Below are positions 21,019-28,375 of a stretch of DNA of 28,375 nt, one piece after another. The position numbers were made by a program, and so were the translations under genes. Under the pieces are notes generated by a model that was not told where the DNA came from, made no database searches, and saw nothing but the letters and a program-made list of their open reading frames with translations. Location of the stretch: assembly GCA_019136395.1 (NCBI GenBank), contig JAGVUH010000046.1:1-28375 (forward strand). Direction: 5' to 3'. The DNA is from Gammaproteobacteria bacterium (GTDB lineage: Bacteria; Pseudomonadota; Gammaproteobacteria; Chromatiales; Chromatiaceae). How positions within the stretch are numbered: the first letter of the stretch is position 1; each line of letters starts with the position of its first letter.

Positions 21019-22803
21019 TTACCCATCCTTGGACATTTGCGGTCCAGGAAACCCGAAATCTCGAGTGACGGGCTGAAGATGAACCGTCATCTGCTCGAAG
21101 GGGATGTTCCAGCCGTGGCGGTTGCAGGTCTCCAGCATGGTCCGCTGCAGTAAGCGGCGGATGGTCCAGTAATCCCCGGCGACGGGTCCTGAAAACATTT
21201 CCATGATCAGCAGGTTGAGGTCGGAATTCGCCGTTTCGTTGTACTCCACCAGCAGGGTGGTCAGGTGCTCGTGGAAGGGCTGGGATGCCAGGGCTTCTTC
21301 CAGTTCGGCGCGCAGGGATGGCTCGATGGTGGTCAGGATTTCCCCTTGATGACGGTAGTCAAGACCCAGGGTGATGGGTAGGGCAAAGCTGTCCAGAGAC
21401 AGGTTGCGGGGGTTCTTGGCAAGGTAGGTGGCAGTCGGGTAGCTGGTGGTGGCGCCGACGACTTGCAGTTGCACCACTTCCGGGGTCTGGAGCAGGACCT
21501 TGGCGAACACCTCGCCTTCGAGGAAGACGAAGTCACCCTCGCGGCTGGGAAACCAGGGTTGCTGGGGGGGCGTAGGGCCTGGATTGCCGCTCGATCAGCC
21601 TGTCCAGGGGCAGGCGCAATTCGCCGCCGCTCAGCCAGGGGTTGCGCAGGGTGGTGAAGTAGTTGAGCGTGGCGATCTCCCAGGGGATGCCGGCGTAGAT
21701 CAGGCGTTCGCCCTCGCGGACTCCCCCCAGGTTCAGCAGCAGGCGGATGTCCTTGACGTGACGCGGCAGAGACTGGCGCAGCCCCAGGGGCAGGCTGAGC
21801 ACCAGAAGGATCAGCAAGGTCAGCAGCAGCCAGTCGCCGCGGGTATAAAGGATGGCGGCGGCGGCGAACAGCCCCAGGACCAGGGTGAGTATGCGGAACA
21901 CCAGGGCGGCGGCGCGGGTCAGGTGGCTGGCGGTGGTTCGGCGGCCCCGGTCCAGTCGGCCGAGGAGCCGGCTGCGGGTGGTGAGCGTCAGCCAGGTAAA
22001 GATGAAGCCGCCCAGGGCCAGGGCCAGGTTGAGGCCCCGGCCGCGGGCGAATTCCTCCAGGGTCACCGTCAGGCCCTTGCCCGGGTCTTCAGCCGGCGCA
22101 TCCAGCCGCTCCAGTTGGGCGGTGATGCGCTGCAAGCGGCTTTCCGCGCCGTCGCGCTGGTCTTCCCATTGGTCCAGCAGGGCCTGCAAGGCCTTGTCCA
22201 CCGTCGGGCTCTCGATCTCCCGCTGGGCCTGTTCCAGATGTTCGATGGCCTTGGTGGCAACCGTAAGCCGATTTTCATACTCCACCCTTTCGCTGCGCAG
22301 TTGGTCCATGATGCGCGGCCTTCCGGTGAGCTGTTTAAGTTCCTCGATCAAGGTCGGACGACGTCCTGCAGTTCCTGCTCCCAATTGAAGTCGGGTTGGG
22401 CCTGGGGTTCCAGGGCCACGGCATTCAGGCCCCCGGTGGCCAGTTCCTAAAAGGATAGCTTCAGGTCACGCCAATGGCGCTCCAGGGTTTCCCGTTGGGT
22501 CTGCAATTGTTGGGCGGCGGCGGGATCGGCGGTCTTCTTTAACTGCCGGTTGAGGGCGGCGCAGTTTTGCTCGGCCATCTTGATGGCGGCAAGGAGTTCC
22601 TGAAACTCCTCTTCCTGGCTGGGTGGCGGGGTGGGGGAGGGGTCGGCCTCCTCGGCTAGGCGAGGGGTCCCTTTGGTTTGGGTGGCCTCGGCGGGGCCGG
22701 TGCTGGTCCCTTGACCGGCGGCGGGATTCTCCGCCGCCAGTGCCAGAGGGCCAAGGGACAGGAGTAAACCGAGGGCAAAAGAGGTCAACCAAGCTGGCTT
22801 CAT
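21019..22803 (-). pseudogene. MscS-like mechanosensitive channel, interrupted by one stop and two frameshifts
   Basis: Reconstructed as one gene of about 590 codons. It has a signal peptide (MKPAWLTSFALGLLLSLGPLALAA), a coiled-coil-rich periplasmic part (EEEFQELLAAIKMAEQN, LEHLEQAQREIESP), membrane segments (GLNLALALGGFIFTWLTLTT, ALVFRILTLVLGLFAAAAILY, DWLLLTLLILLVLSLPLG) and a MscS-like soluble end (for example NRHGWNIPFEQMTVHLQP). Lesions: (1) TAG at 22447-22449, after which ELATGGLNAVALEPQ continues in frame; (2) loss of one base near 22352, after QDVVRP; (3) one extra base in a seven-G run at 21564-21570. Correcting the third restores YAPQQPWFPSREGDFVFLEGEVFAK. GAGGAGG precedes the start. 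The gene lies 68 bases behind the reductase gene on the same strand. It is either a real pseudogene or a product of sequence errors. The family call is by fold-level features. Confidence 0.7.
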
Positions 22804-22871
22804 GGACTTTCCTCCTCGGAGCCCTGGGCCTCGCTCCCGACGGGCCCGGGGATTCGGTTGGCGGCGATGCC

Positions 22872-23729
22872 TCAGTAAATGAGTTCCGACCAGCGACCCT
22901 GCTGAATCATGCCCTGCTTCAAGGTCTGCCAGGCCTCGGCCGAGCCGGCGCGCTCGCTCATCACCTTGTCAAGGACCTGGGCGATCTTGCCCAGGCCGGC
23001 GAGGAAGATATGGGTGTTGGGCGCCTGAACCAGTGCCCAGACCTCGTCCAGGTTCTCCCGCAGGCCACGCTGCAGGGCGTCGGAGGAGGCCATTAGGGAA
23101 TTGGTGGCCAAGGACTTGAAGGCCTTGAAGGTGGGCTGGTCGTAATAGTCGGCGAGGTTGGTCTCCTCGTCGTTGGCGTAGGCCAGGTCCAGGCCGGTGC
23201 GGCCGCCATAGAACAGGCGCACCTGGCCGTCCCAGCCGCCGCGGCGCTCGTAGATGAGCTGGGCGAAGGCGCGGAAGGGGGCGACGCCGGTGCCGGTGCC
23301 GATCATCACCAGATTGGCGGTCTTGTTCTGGGGCATCTGGAAGGGACTGCGATAGGGGCCGCTGAGTGTGATCGGCTGGCCGGGCTGGGCATCACAGAGG
23401 AAGTTGGAGGCGATGCCGGGGTAACGCTCGCCGCTGATCTCGTCGATGTAGAAGCAGCGCCGCACCAGGATATCCAGGTCGAGGCTCTCGTCCTCGGGGC
23501 GGGGCCGGGCGTTGGCGATGGAGTAGCGGCGCAGGTGGTAAGGGTTGCCGAAGGGGTGGGGGCCGGGGACCACCACGCCGATGCTCTGGCCCTCGATGAA
23601 CTGGAAGGCCGGGTCCGTCACCCGCAAGGTGAGATGGCGCACCTCGACCGCCTTCTCCGGGGTGATGCGCCGGGATGCCAGGATCTGGGCCGCGACCGTG
23701 GGACCGATGGGGGGTTCGAGTTCGCTCAT
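22872..23729 (-). CDS. fpr: Ferredoxin-NADP(+) reductase-like flavoprotein
   Basis: FAD/NAD(P)-binding reductase of 285 residues; it would pass electrons between reduced ferredoxin and NADP. Motifs in order: RRYSIAN (67-73, FAD isoalloxazine binding), GPYRSPFQMP (124-133), GTGTGVAPFR (144-153, NADP-binding loop), LFYGGR (172-177), IFLAGLGKI (241-249) and a C-terminal Tyr as in plant-type FNR. AAGGAA lies 6 bases before the ATG. Its place behind rnfA and the small Cys protein suggests joint use of the ferredoxin pool with the Rnf complex, so that ferredoxin reduced or oxidised by Rnf can exchange with NADPH. A broken copy of an internal segment lies at 20876-20962. It appears intact. Confidence 0.88.
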   Translation of the reverse strand: MSELEPPIGPTVAAQILASRRITPEKAVEVRHLTLRVTDPAFQFIEGQSIGVVVPGPHPFGNPYHLRRYSIANARPRPEDESLDLDILVRRCFYIDEISGERYPGIASNFLCDAQPGQPITLSGPYRSPFQMPQNKTANLVMIGTGTGVAPFRAFAQLIYERRGGWDGQVRLFYGGRTGLDLAYANDEETNLADYYDQPTFKAFKSLATNSLMASSDALQRGLRENLDEVWALVQAPNTHIFLAGLGKIAQVLDKVMSERAGSAEAWQTLKQGMIQQGRWSELIY

Positions 23730-23885
23730 TTTGCGGGTTCCTTCAGGGATGCGGAAATCAGGTGAGGGTTCGGGATGGAGTGCGGTAAAGGCTTATCGGA
23801 TGGGGGTAAGGGTTCTCGGGAGCATGGCTCCGGGGGGGCGCTGGGGCCTTGCCGTTGACGGGTCTCGCGGCCATGCCAGGGGCGG
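23730..23885. other. Intergenic spacer before the reductase gene
   Basis: 156 bases, GC-rich, with no gene. The run GGCATGGCCGCGAGACC and G/C tracts near 23820-23890 may pair, but I could not identify a defined terminator or promoter. The reductase may therefore have its own promoter here or be read through from rnf. Confidence 0.3.
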
Positions 23886-24071
23886 TCATCGCGGCGGGAC
23901 GTCGCACTGGCCGCCCTTGCAGGCGCAGCCCCCCCCGCAGCCGCCGTCCGGGGCGCGGAAGGGGCCAAGCCGGGGGTTCTGGCGGGCGAAGGCGGCGTAG
24001 CGCTGTTGCACCCAGACCCAGCCGAGCAGGACGGTAAAGATGATTAGGCTGGCGATGAGGGCCCTAACCAT
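23886..24071 (-). CDS. Small membrane protein with Cys-rich tail, rnf-linked
   Basis: Protein of 61 residues. One N-terminal membrane helix (about 4-21, ALIASLIIFTVLLGWVWV) is followed by a basic/polar linker and a Gly/Cys-rich tail with four cysteines at 45, 49, 51 and 56 (C-x3-C-x-C-x4-C, in GGCGGGCACKGGQC). Its ATG at 24071 overlaps the rnfA stop (24064-24066) by 8 bases, so it is in the rnf operon and probably translationally coupled. I do not recognise a named family with certainty. The plan (one helix plus four Cys, next to a subunit carrying an intramembrane Fe-S cluster) resembles NqrM, the small protein needed to mature Na+-NQR. NqrD/NqrE are homologues of RnfA/RnfE. An Fe-S assembly role for Rnf is therefore a reasonable inference, not shown by the sequence. 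Confidence 0.7.
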   Translation of the reverse strand: MVRALIASLIIFTVLLGWVWVQQRYAAFARQNPRLGPFRAPDGGCGGGCACKGGQCDVPPR

Positions 24072-24638
24072 GAGACCCCCCCAGGCCGGCGAAGCCCATG
24101 AAGGCCAAAGACAGGAGCCCGGCAAGCATCAGGCTCAGGGCGGCGCCCTGGCTGACCGTCGGCAGCCTGGCCAGTTCCAGCTTCTCCCGCAGGCCGGCCA
24201 TGAGCATCAGGGCCAGCATGAAGCCGGTTCCGGCCCCCAGGCTGTAGACCAGGCTCTGGAGAAAGTCGTACTCCTTGGCGGTCTGAAACAGGGCCAGGCC
24301 GAGGATGGCGCAGTTGGTGGTGATCAGGGGCAGGAAGATGCCCAGGGAGCGGAACAGGGCCGGGCTGTGCCTCTTGACGAACATCTCCACCAGTTGCACC
24401 GCCGAGGCGATGATGGCGATGAAGCAGATCAGGCGCAGGAATTCCAGTTCGAGCTCCACCAGCAGCCAGTTGACCCCGTAGGCGCTGAGCGAACTGACGA
24501 CCATGACGAAGTGTTTAGGGCCGTCTCCTTCTTGGCGGAGGTGCCGAGGAAGGGGCAGATGCCCAGGAACAGGGCCAGCACGAAGTTGTTGACCACCGCG
24601 GCGTCGAGAAAGATCAGGGGCAGGGAGGGGTTAGCCAT
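24064..24638 (-). pseudogene. rnfA: RnfA, electron transport complex subunit, with short internal deletion
   Basis: Membrane subunit of the Rnf complex (ferredoxin:NAD oxidoreductase coupled to ion translocation). The N-terminal part has DAAVVNNFVLALFLGICPFLG with the cluster-ligand Cys28. The C-terminal part has IFLPLITTNCAILGLALF with the second Cys and ends LAFMGFAGLGGSHG. The two parts lie in different frames, joining at about 24511-24516. After KKETAL the family normally has about seven residues (GMGLATT in E. coli RsxA) before FVM; here only five bases remain, matching a loss of about 16 bases. The ATG at 24638 overlaps the rnfE stop by 8 bases. The stop is TAG at 24064-24066, overlapped by the next gene. 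As written the product would end after about 70 residues. Confidence 0.85.
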
Positions 24639-25326
24639 GGGCGGCGGCTCCGGCGGTGTCGAGGAGGCGGCGCTCGCGGCGCTGCTTGAGCCAGGCGAAG
24701 AGCAGCAGCCAGGCGCCGAGGACGAAGAAGCCCCCGGGGGGCAGGATCATCACCAGCCAGGGCTGGAAGCTGTCGCCGAAGAGGGCGACGCCGAACAGGG
24801 TGCCGTTGCCGAGGATCTCCCGCACCGAGCCCAGGCTGAACAGGGCCAGGGTGAAGCCCAGGCCCATCCCCAGGCCATTGACCAGGGTCGGCACCAGCCG
24901 TTGCTTGGAGGCATAGGCCTCGGCCCGCCCGAGGATGATGCAATTGACGACGATGAGCTGGATGAAGGCCCCCAGGGAGGCGTATAGCTCCAGGCTGATG
25001 GCATGGATGGCGTAGTCCACCACCGTGACGAAGGTGGCGATGATGACGATGTAACTGGCGATGCGCACCTGCTTGGGTATCCAGCGGCGCAGCAGGGACA
25101 CCAGGGCCCCGGAGCCGATGAGGACGAAGGTCGTCGCCAGCCCCATCCCCAGGGCGTTGATGGCGGAGTTGGTCACCGCCAGCACCGGGCACATGCCGAG
25201 CAACATGACGAAGACGGGATTCTCCTGCCAGAGGCCGCGCAGGAAGGTGTCCGCCGTCAGGGTCTCCTCGCGGTTGAAGGGGTCGGCCGCCTTGGCGACC
25301 ACCGCGGGTTGGGATGCTTCAGCCAT
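24631..25326 (-). CDS. rnfE: RnfE, electron transport complex subunit
   Basis: Membrane subunit of 231 residues, homologous to RnfA and to NqrD. It carries GLWQENP (31-37), LGMCPVLAVTNSA with Cys46, and IVVNCIILGRAEAYASK with Cys129. The two half-membrane cysteines, with those of RnfA, hold the intramembrane [2Fe-2S] cluster that carries electrons across the membrane. GSVREILGNGTLFG and ILPPGGFFVLG are also typical. About six hydrophobic segments are visible, and length and motifs agree with the family. GGGAGG lies about 8 bases before the ATG at 25326. Its stop overlaps the rnfA start. It sits 17 bases behind rnfG. Together with rnfG it is one of only two rnf genes in the window without a visible lesion. 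Confidence 0.93.
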   Translation of the reverse strand: MAEASQPAVVAKAADPFNREETLTADTFLRGLWQENPVFVMLLGMCPVLAVTNSAINALGMGLATTFVLIGSGALVSLLRRWIPKQVRIASYIVIIATFVTVVDYAIHAISLELYASLGAFIQLIVVNCIILGRAEAYASKQRLVPTLVNGLGMGLGFTLALFSLGSVREILGNGTLFGVALFGDSFQPWLVMILPPGGFFVLGAWLLLFAWLKQRRERRLLDTAGAAAHG

Positions 25327-25343
25327 GGTTCATGCCTCCCGAT

Positions 25344-26246
25344 TTAGTTAGACGGTTGGGCCAGCAGCGTCAGGCTGCGCTGGATCGCCGGGGCGGCGCG
25401 CTGGGCGGCCTGGTTGGCCGCCTTGCCCATCGCCCGGGAGGAGAGGGTGGCGCCGGTGATGGCGTCGATCTGCCAGGGTTGGGTCTTGGTGCCGTTCTTG
25501 ACGGTGACGATGGGGTTGGCCAGGGCCTGCCCCGTGGCACCGAGGCGGGCGTCCAGGGCCTCCAGGTTCTTCAGAAAGGCCGGGTCCGTGTCCAGCTTGT
25601 CGCCGAAGCCCGGGGTCTCGGTGGACTTGAGGACCTTGCTGCGGACGATGAGCTGGCGCTCGGGGTCGTAGGCGAACAGGACCTCCACCGGACCCGAGTA
25701 GCCGCTACCGACGCCGGTGAAGGCCAGACCCTGGAGCTGGCCCTGGGCATCGTAACCGGCATAGACCAGACCGCCGCCTCCCGCGGCAGATCCATTGGCA
25801 CCGCCGGAGGCCGGGTCGACAGGGGCCAGGCGGCCCGCCGCGTCGATGACGAAATCGCGCTTGGCGACGGCGCCGGGGAGGATGCGCAGCACCGCCGCCT
25901 CGGTGGCGAGGCGCTCCTTCTCGGCGATGATGGGGGCGGTGTATTCATAGGCCGTCGCCACCAGCAGTCCGGAGATGGCGGCGATGAGCCCCAGGGTCAG
26001 CAGCATGGCCAGGCTGGGGGTGGCAGGGGCCTGCTCAACGGCCGGTTCAGTGGCCCGTGCCGAGACCCGCGCCGAGGCCTGTTCCGTAGTCGGTGTCCTG
26101 GTCCGGTTCGCAGCCTGATTTGCACCCTGATTAACGGCCTGTTCGGGTGCCTGTTCGTATTCATGTCCAGGCATCGGGCTTGGAGATAGCGCCGTAGACG
26201 CTGCCGGAGCTGATGTGCCGGTCTGAACGGGAAGGGTCGCGCTCAT
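25344..26246 (-). CDS. rnfG: RnfG, FMN-binding subunit, with long N-terminal extension
   Basis: Rnf subunit of 300 residues with covalently bound FMN on the periplasmic side. One membrane helix lies at about 79-99 (LAMLLTLGLIAAISGLLVATA). Family segments include VGSGYSGPVEVLFAYDP (179-195), KSTETPGFGDKL (207-218) and the flavinylation motif TGAT at 264-267, with Thr267 the expected attachment residue. Most RnfG proteins begin just before the helix; this one has about 75 extra residues, rich in Ala, Gln, Glu, Thr and Pro (EQAPEQAVNQGANQAANRT), that would face the cytoplasm. The ATG at 26246 overlaps the rnfD stop (26243-26245) as ATGA, which supports this start; an internal start closer to the helix is possible. 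The flavin transferase ApbE is not in the window. Confidence 0.92.
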   Translation of the reverse strand: MSATLPVQTGTSAPAASTALSPSPMPGHEYEQAPEQAVNQGANQAANRTRTPTTEQASARVSARATEPAVEQAPATPSLAMLLTLGLIAAISGLLVATAYEYTAPIIAEKERLATEAAVLRILPGAVAKRDFVIDAAGRLAPVDPASGGANGSAAGGGGLVYAGYDAQGQLQGLAFTGVGSGYSGPVEVLFAYDPERQLIVRSKVLKSTETPGFGDKLDTDPAFLKNLEALDARLGATGQALANPIVTVKNGTKTQPWQIDAITGATLSSRAMGKAANQAAQRAAPAIQRSLTLLAQPSN

Positions 26247-27167
26247 GAGCGCCCCTCCCGCTTGACGCCATAGACCCGCGGCTGGGTCACCGCCGAGATC
26301 AGGGGGGCGGCGGCGTTGGCCAGGAGGATGGCGTACATGATGCCCTCGGTGAGGCCACCGAAGAGGCGGATGACCACGGTCAGGATGCCGATGAAGAGGC
26401 CATAGGCCAGGGCTCCCCAGGGGGTGACCGGCGAGCCGACCATGTCGCTGGCCATGAACCAGGCCCCCAGCATCAGGCCCCCGGAGAAGAGCACGAACCA
26501 GGGCGTGGGGTAAACGCTGCCGTCTAGCAGCCAGAGGGGCAGGGCGACCAGGACGGCGCCGAGCATGACCCCCACCGGGATCTTCCAGTCCAGCATGCGC
26601 TGATAGGCCAGCCAGAGGCCGCAGATCAGGATCAGCAGCGCCGAGGTCTCCCCGGCGGAGCCGGTGACCATGCCGGTGAAGAGGTCCAGGCTGCTCACCT
26701 CGATCTGCTGGAATTTCTGCAGGGCCAGGGGCGTGGCGCCGGTGAAGCCGTCGATGTTCAGCCCGGCGATCCAGTCCTTCACCGGCACGGGCTGCAGGAA
26801 GGGCAGGGTGAGGGTCGAGGGGATCAGCTCCCAGAAGCGGCCGGGGGCGAAGGCCGGCGTCCAGGTGGTGATGGCCACCGGGAAGGCCGCCTGGGCGAAG
26901 GCCCGTCCCACCAGGGCGGCGTTCATGACGTTGAAGCCCAGGCCGCCGAACAGGGACTTGCCCAGGGCGACGGCGGGCGAAGAGGTACTCGGTGCCCATG
27001 GCCACCGCCGTGGTGGTGACCAGCAGCAGCAGGGCGCTGAGGCCGAACTGGAAGACCGCGAAGGCGCAGATGGGCAGCAGGGCCCAGACCACGCCCTGCA
27101 TGATCTGCGGCACGGTGCGCGCCCGCTTCAGGTGCGGGGAGGTGCGGATCTCGATGGGTCGCGACAT
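26243..27167 (-). pseudogene. rnfD: RnfD, FMN-binding subunit, with internal deletion and frameshift
   Basis: Multi-pass subunit with covalent FMN. The N-terminal part (about 65 residues, MSRPIEIRTSPHLK through GTEYLFARR) and the C-terminal part (VALGKSLFGGLGFNVMNAALVGRAF to the end) are in different frames and meet near 26972. The C-terminal part holds the flavinylation motif FTGATPL, FGGLTEGIMYAILLANAAAPLI and RVYG. Against E. coli RsxD (about 352 residues), roughly 40 residues covering the DNSALLTGLLLAVSIPP helix are missing at the joint, so this looks like a deletion of about 120 bases or more and not a single-base error. The stop overlaps rnfG. Without correction, translation leaves frame after about 70 residues. 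The call is secure; the exact size of the deletion needs a close homologue. Confidence 0.85.
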
Positions 27168-27231
27168 GGCGTGGCTCGTTGGCTGGGATAGGGTAAGGAT
27201 TTAGCGGGTGTTGCGAGTGGTGGCAGCCGGG

Positions 27232-28375
27232 TTAAGGGGGCGTATGGGCAACATCATTGACCGGGTGGCGCCGGCATAGGCCAAGGTTTGCCAGTGAGGC
27301 CAATAAGTTGCGCAATGCCTCTTTCCGGTGGCGCCGGCACAGGCCAGGAACTTCCTCTCCGTCCTGCCCCTTGGTCCGCCGGGCCCTGAAGTTGCCCCGA
27401 TCGGTCGTCAATGCGGCTTTGGCGGGTGTTCCCGGTTGATGGCCTTGGCGATGCGGAAGTACTGGGTCAGGGGGGAAGCACTGGTCCAGGTGGTACTCGC
27501 TCGCCATCCGCCCGTATTCCCGATGCTGGGCCAGTTCACCCAGCATAGAGGGGTTGAGCTTGACCGGGCAGGCCTGCAGGCAGGCGGCGCACTTGATGCA
27601 GGGCAGCACCTGGCGTTGGGCCAGGTCCGGGTCCTGGGCCTCCAGGACCACCACGCCCGAGACGGCCTTGGTCACCGGCACGTCCAGGGAGGCCACGGAC
27701 ATGCCCATCATGGGGCCGCCGAGGATGACCTCGCCGGCCTGCTCGCTCATCCCCGTCTGCTCCAGCAGGAAGCGCAGGGGGGTGCCGAGGGGGACCAGAT
27801 AGTTGCCGGGACGGAAGACGGCGGGGCCGCTGACGGTCACCACCCGTTCGATGAGTCCCCGGCCGCGGGGGAGGAGGTCGCCCATCTGCGCCAGGGTGCC
27901 GACGTTGTAGACGGCGATGCCCAGGTCCAGGGTCAGGCCGCCCGCCGGGACCTCCCGGTTGAAGAGGCTCTTGATGAGCATCTTCTCCGCGCCTTGGGGA
28001 TACTTGGTTTCCACCGCCTCGACGGTTACCGGCAGGTCGGCGGGGATGCGCTCGCGCAGCCGGGCCACGGCGTCGGGCTTGTTGTCCTCGACGCCGATCA
28101 CCGCCCGCTCGGCCCCGGTGGCCCGCAGGGCGATGCGGATGCCGGCCATGATGCTGTCCGGCCGTTCCAGCATGAGGCGATGGTCGCAGGTCAGGTAGGG
28201 CTCGCACTCGCAGCCGTTGACCACCAGGGTGTGGATGTGGCGACCCTCCGGCGGTCTCATCTTGACGTGGCTGGGGAAGGCGGCGCCGCCCAGGCCCACC
28301 AGGCCGGCATCCTGCACGGCCGCGATCAGTTCCTCGGGTGACAGGGCCGCCAGGTCCCGGGGCAGGTCGTAGAGC
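27232..28375 (-). CDS. rnfC: RnfC, NADH/ferredoxin-side subunit, partial and altered at the C-terminus
   Basis: Soluble membrane-associated subunit that binds NADH, FMN and two [4Fe-4S] clusters. The frame runs off the right edge: codons before the GTG at 28317 read LPRDLAALSPEELIAA, so the N-terminus is outside. GLVGLGGAAFPSHVKM, VVNGCECEPYL, YPQGAEKMLI and ILGGPMMGM are family features, as is the first cluster motif CIKCAACLQACP. The second cluster motif should follow EYHLDQC; here, after QCF, the frame changes, and PLTQYFRIAKAINRE (which normally follows CxxCxxxCPSxI) appears in another frame. About 36-40 bases encoding three of four ligands are missing. The remaining tail to the TAA at 27232 is not RnfC-like and carries a direct repeat (27261-27346). 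As written the subunit would lack its second cluster. Confidence 0.88.
   Translation of the reverse strand, partial: LYDLPRDLAALSPEELIAAVQDAGLVGLGGAAFPSHVKMRPPEGRHIHTLVVNGCECEPYLTCDHRLMLERPDSIMAGIRIALRATGAERAVIGVEDNKPDAVARLRERIPADLPVTVEAVETKYPQGAEKMLIKSLFNREVPAGGLTLDLGIAVYNVGTLAQMGDLLPRGRGLIERVVTVSGPAVFRPGNYLVPLGTPLRFLLEQTGMSEQAGEVILGGPMMGMSVASLDVPVTKAVSGVVVLEAQDPDLAQRQVLPCIKCAACLQACPVKLNPSMLGELAQHREYGRMASEYHLDQCFPPDPVLPHRQGHQPGTPAKAALTTDRGNFRARRTKGQDGEEVPGLCRRHRKEALRNLLASLANLGLCRRHPVNDVAHTPP
27261..27346. repeat. Short direct repeat in the altered rnfC tail
   Basis: CCGGGTGGCGCCGGCATAGG (27261-27280, then CCA) and CCGGTGGCGCCGGCACAGG (27325-27343, then CCA) are nearly identical and about 64 bases apart. 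In the annotated frame both encode GLCRRH. The repeat lies in the part of rnfC that no longer resembles the family, and may mark the rearrangement that altered the 3' end. Confidence 0.6.

Noticed and set aside
4478..22449. Two in-frame TAG codons as evidence of pyrrolysine or other amber recoding
   Set aside because: No suppressor tRNA or pyl genes are visible, rnfA uses TAG as a real stop overlapped by the next gene, and one of the two genes also carries frameshifts that recoding cannot explain.
21446..22450. Plus-strand open frame of 334 codons opposite the channel gene, and the plus-strand frame 24040-24987 opposite rnfA/rnfE
   Set aside because: Both are Gln/Gly-rich low-complexity translations typical of antisense GC-rich DNA; the minus strand has clear membrane protein families there.

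Overview
The window looks like chromosomal DNA from a GC-rich gammaproteobacterium. The gene mix (an exosortase H/IPTL-CTERM pair, a DUF1703-type ATPase, an Rnf cluster with a ferredoxin-NADP reductase) would suit a purple sulfur bacterium of the Chromatiaceae type. That placement is an inference from gene content and base composition; no marker gene is present.

Left block (1-3392, minus strand): two closely related response regulators flank an intact AAA-ATPase with a PD-(D/E)XK nuclease-like C-terminus. The left regulator runs off the window and starts directly with a receiver domain. The right one is complete and has the unusual order LuxR-type HTH first, receiver second. Scraps of a second ATPase gene lie on both sides of the intact one, so the block seems to have grown by duplication and then decayed. 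Two copies of a palindromic site lie upstream of the ATPase region and of the complete regulator.

Central block (3809-20814, plus strand): one very large surface-protein locus of about 15.8 kb, followed by its sorting machinery. The encoded protein has a signal peptide, a unique N-terminal region, many DUF11-type Ig-like repeats and SdrD B-like repeats with acidic Ca-binding-type loops, and an IPTL-CTERM sorting tail. Directly behind it are exosortase H (Cys73, Arg114, His133) and, overlapping by 8 bases, an exosortase H-associated membrane protein. The three genes form a self-contained substrate/processing module. The giant reading frame is broken twice: by an in-frame TAG at 4478-4480, and by an exact 20-bp tandem duplication at 17549-17588. 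Removing one 20-bp copy restores a single frame (apart from the TAG) of 5264 codons including the stop.

Right block (20815-28375, minus strand, read right to left): rnfC (partial) - rnfD - rnfG - rnfE - rnfA - a 61-residue membrane protein with four cysteines - ferredoxin-NADP reductase - a MscS-like channel gene. Several of these genes overlap by a few bases, as in a coupled operon. rnfB is not in the window. RnfC, RnfD and RnfA each appear to lack an internal segment conserved in their families. The channel gene carries a TAG and two single-base frameshifts. A decayed fragment of the reductase gene lies about 2.1 kb from the intact copy. Either this cluster is decaying (perhaps a redundant second Rnf copy) or the assembly is unreliable here; reads would settle it.

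No tRNA, rRNA, CRISPR array or insertion sequence was recognised.
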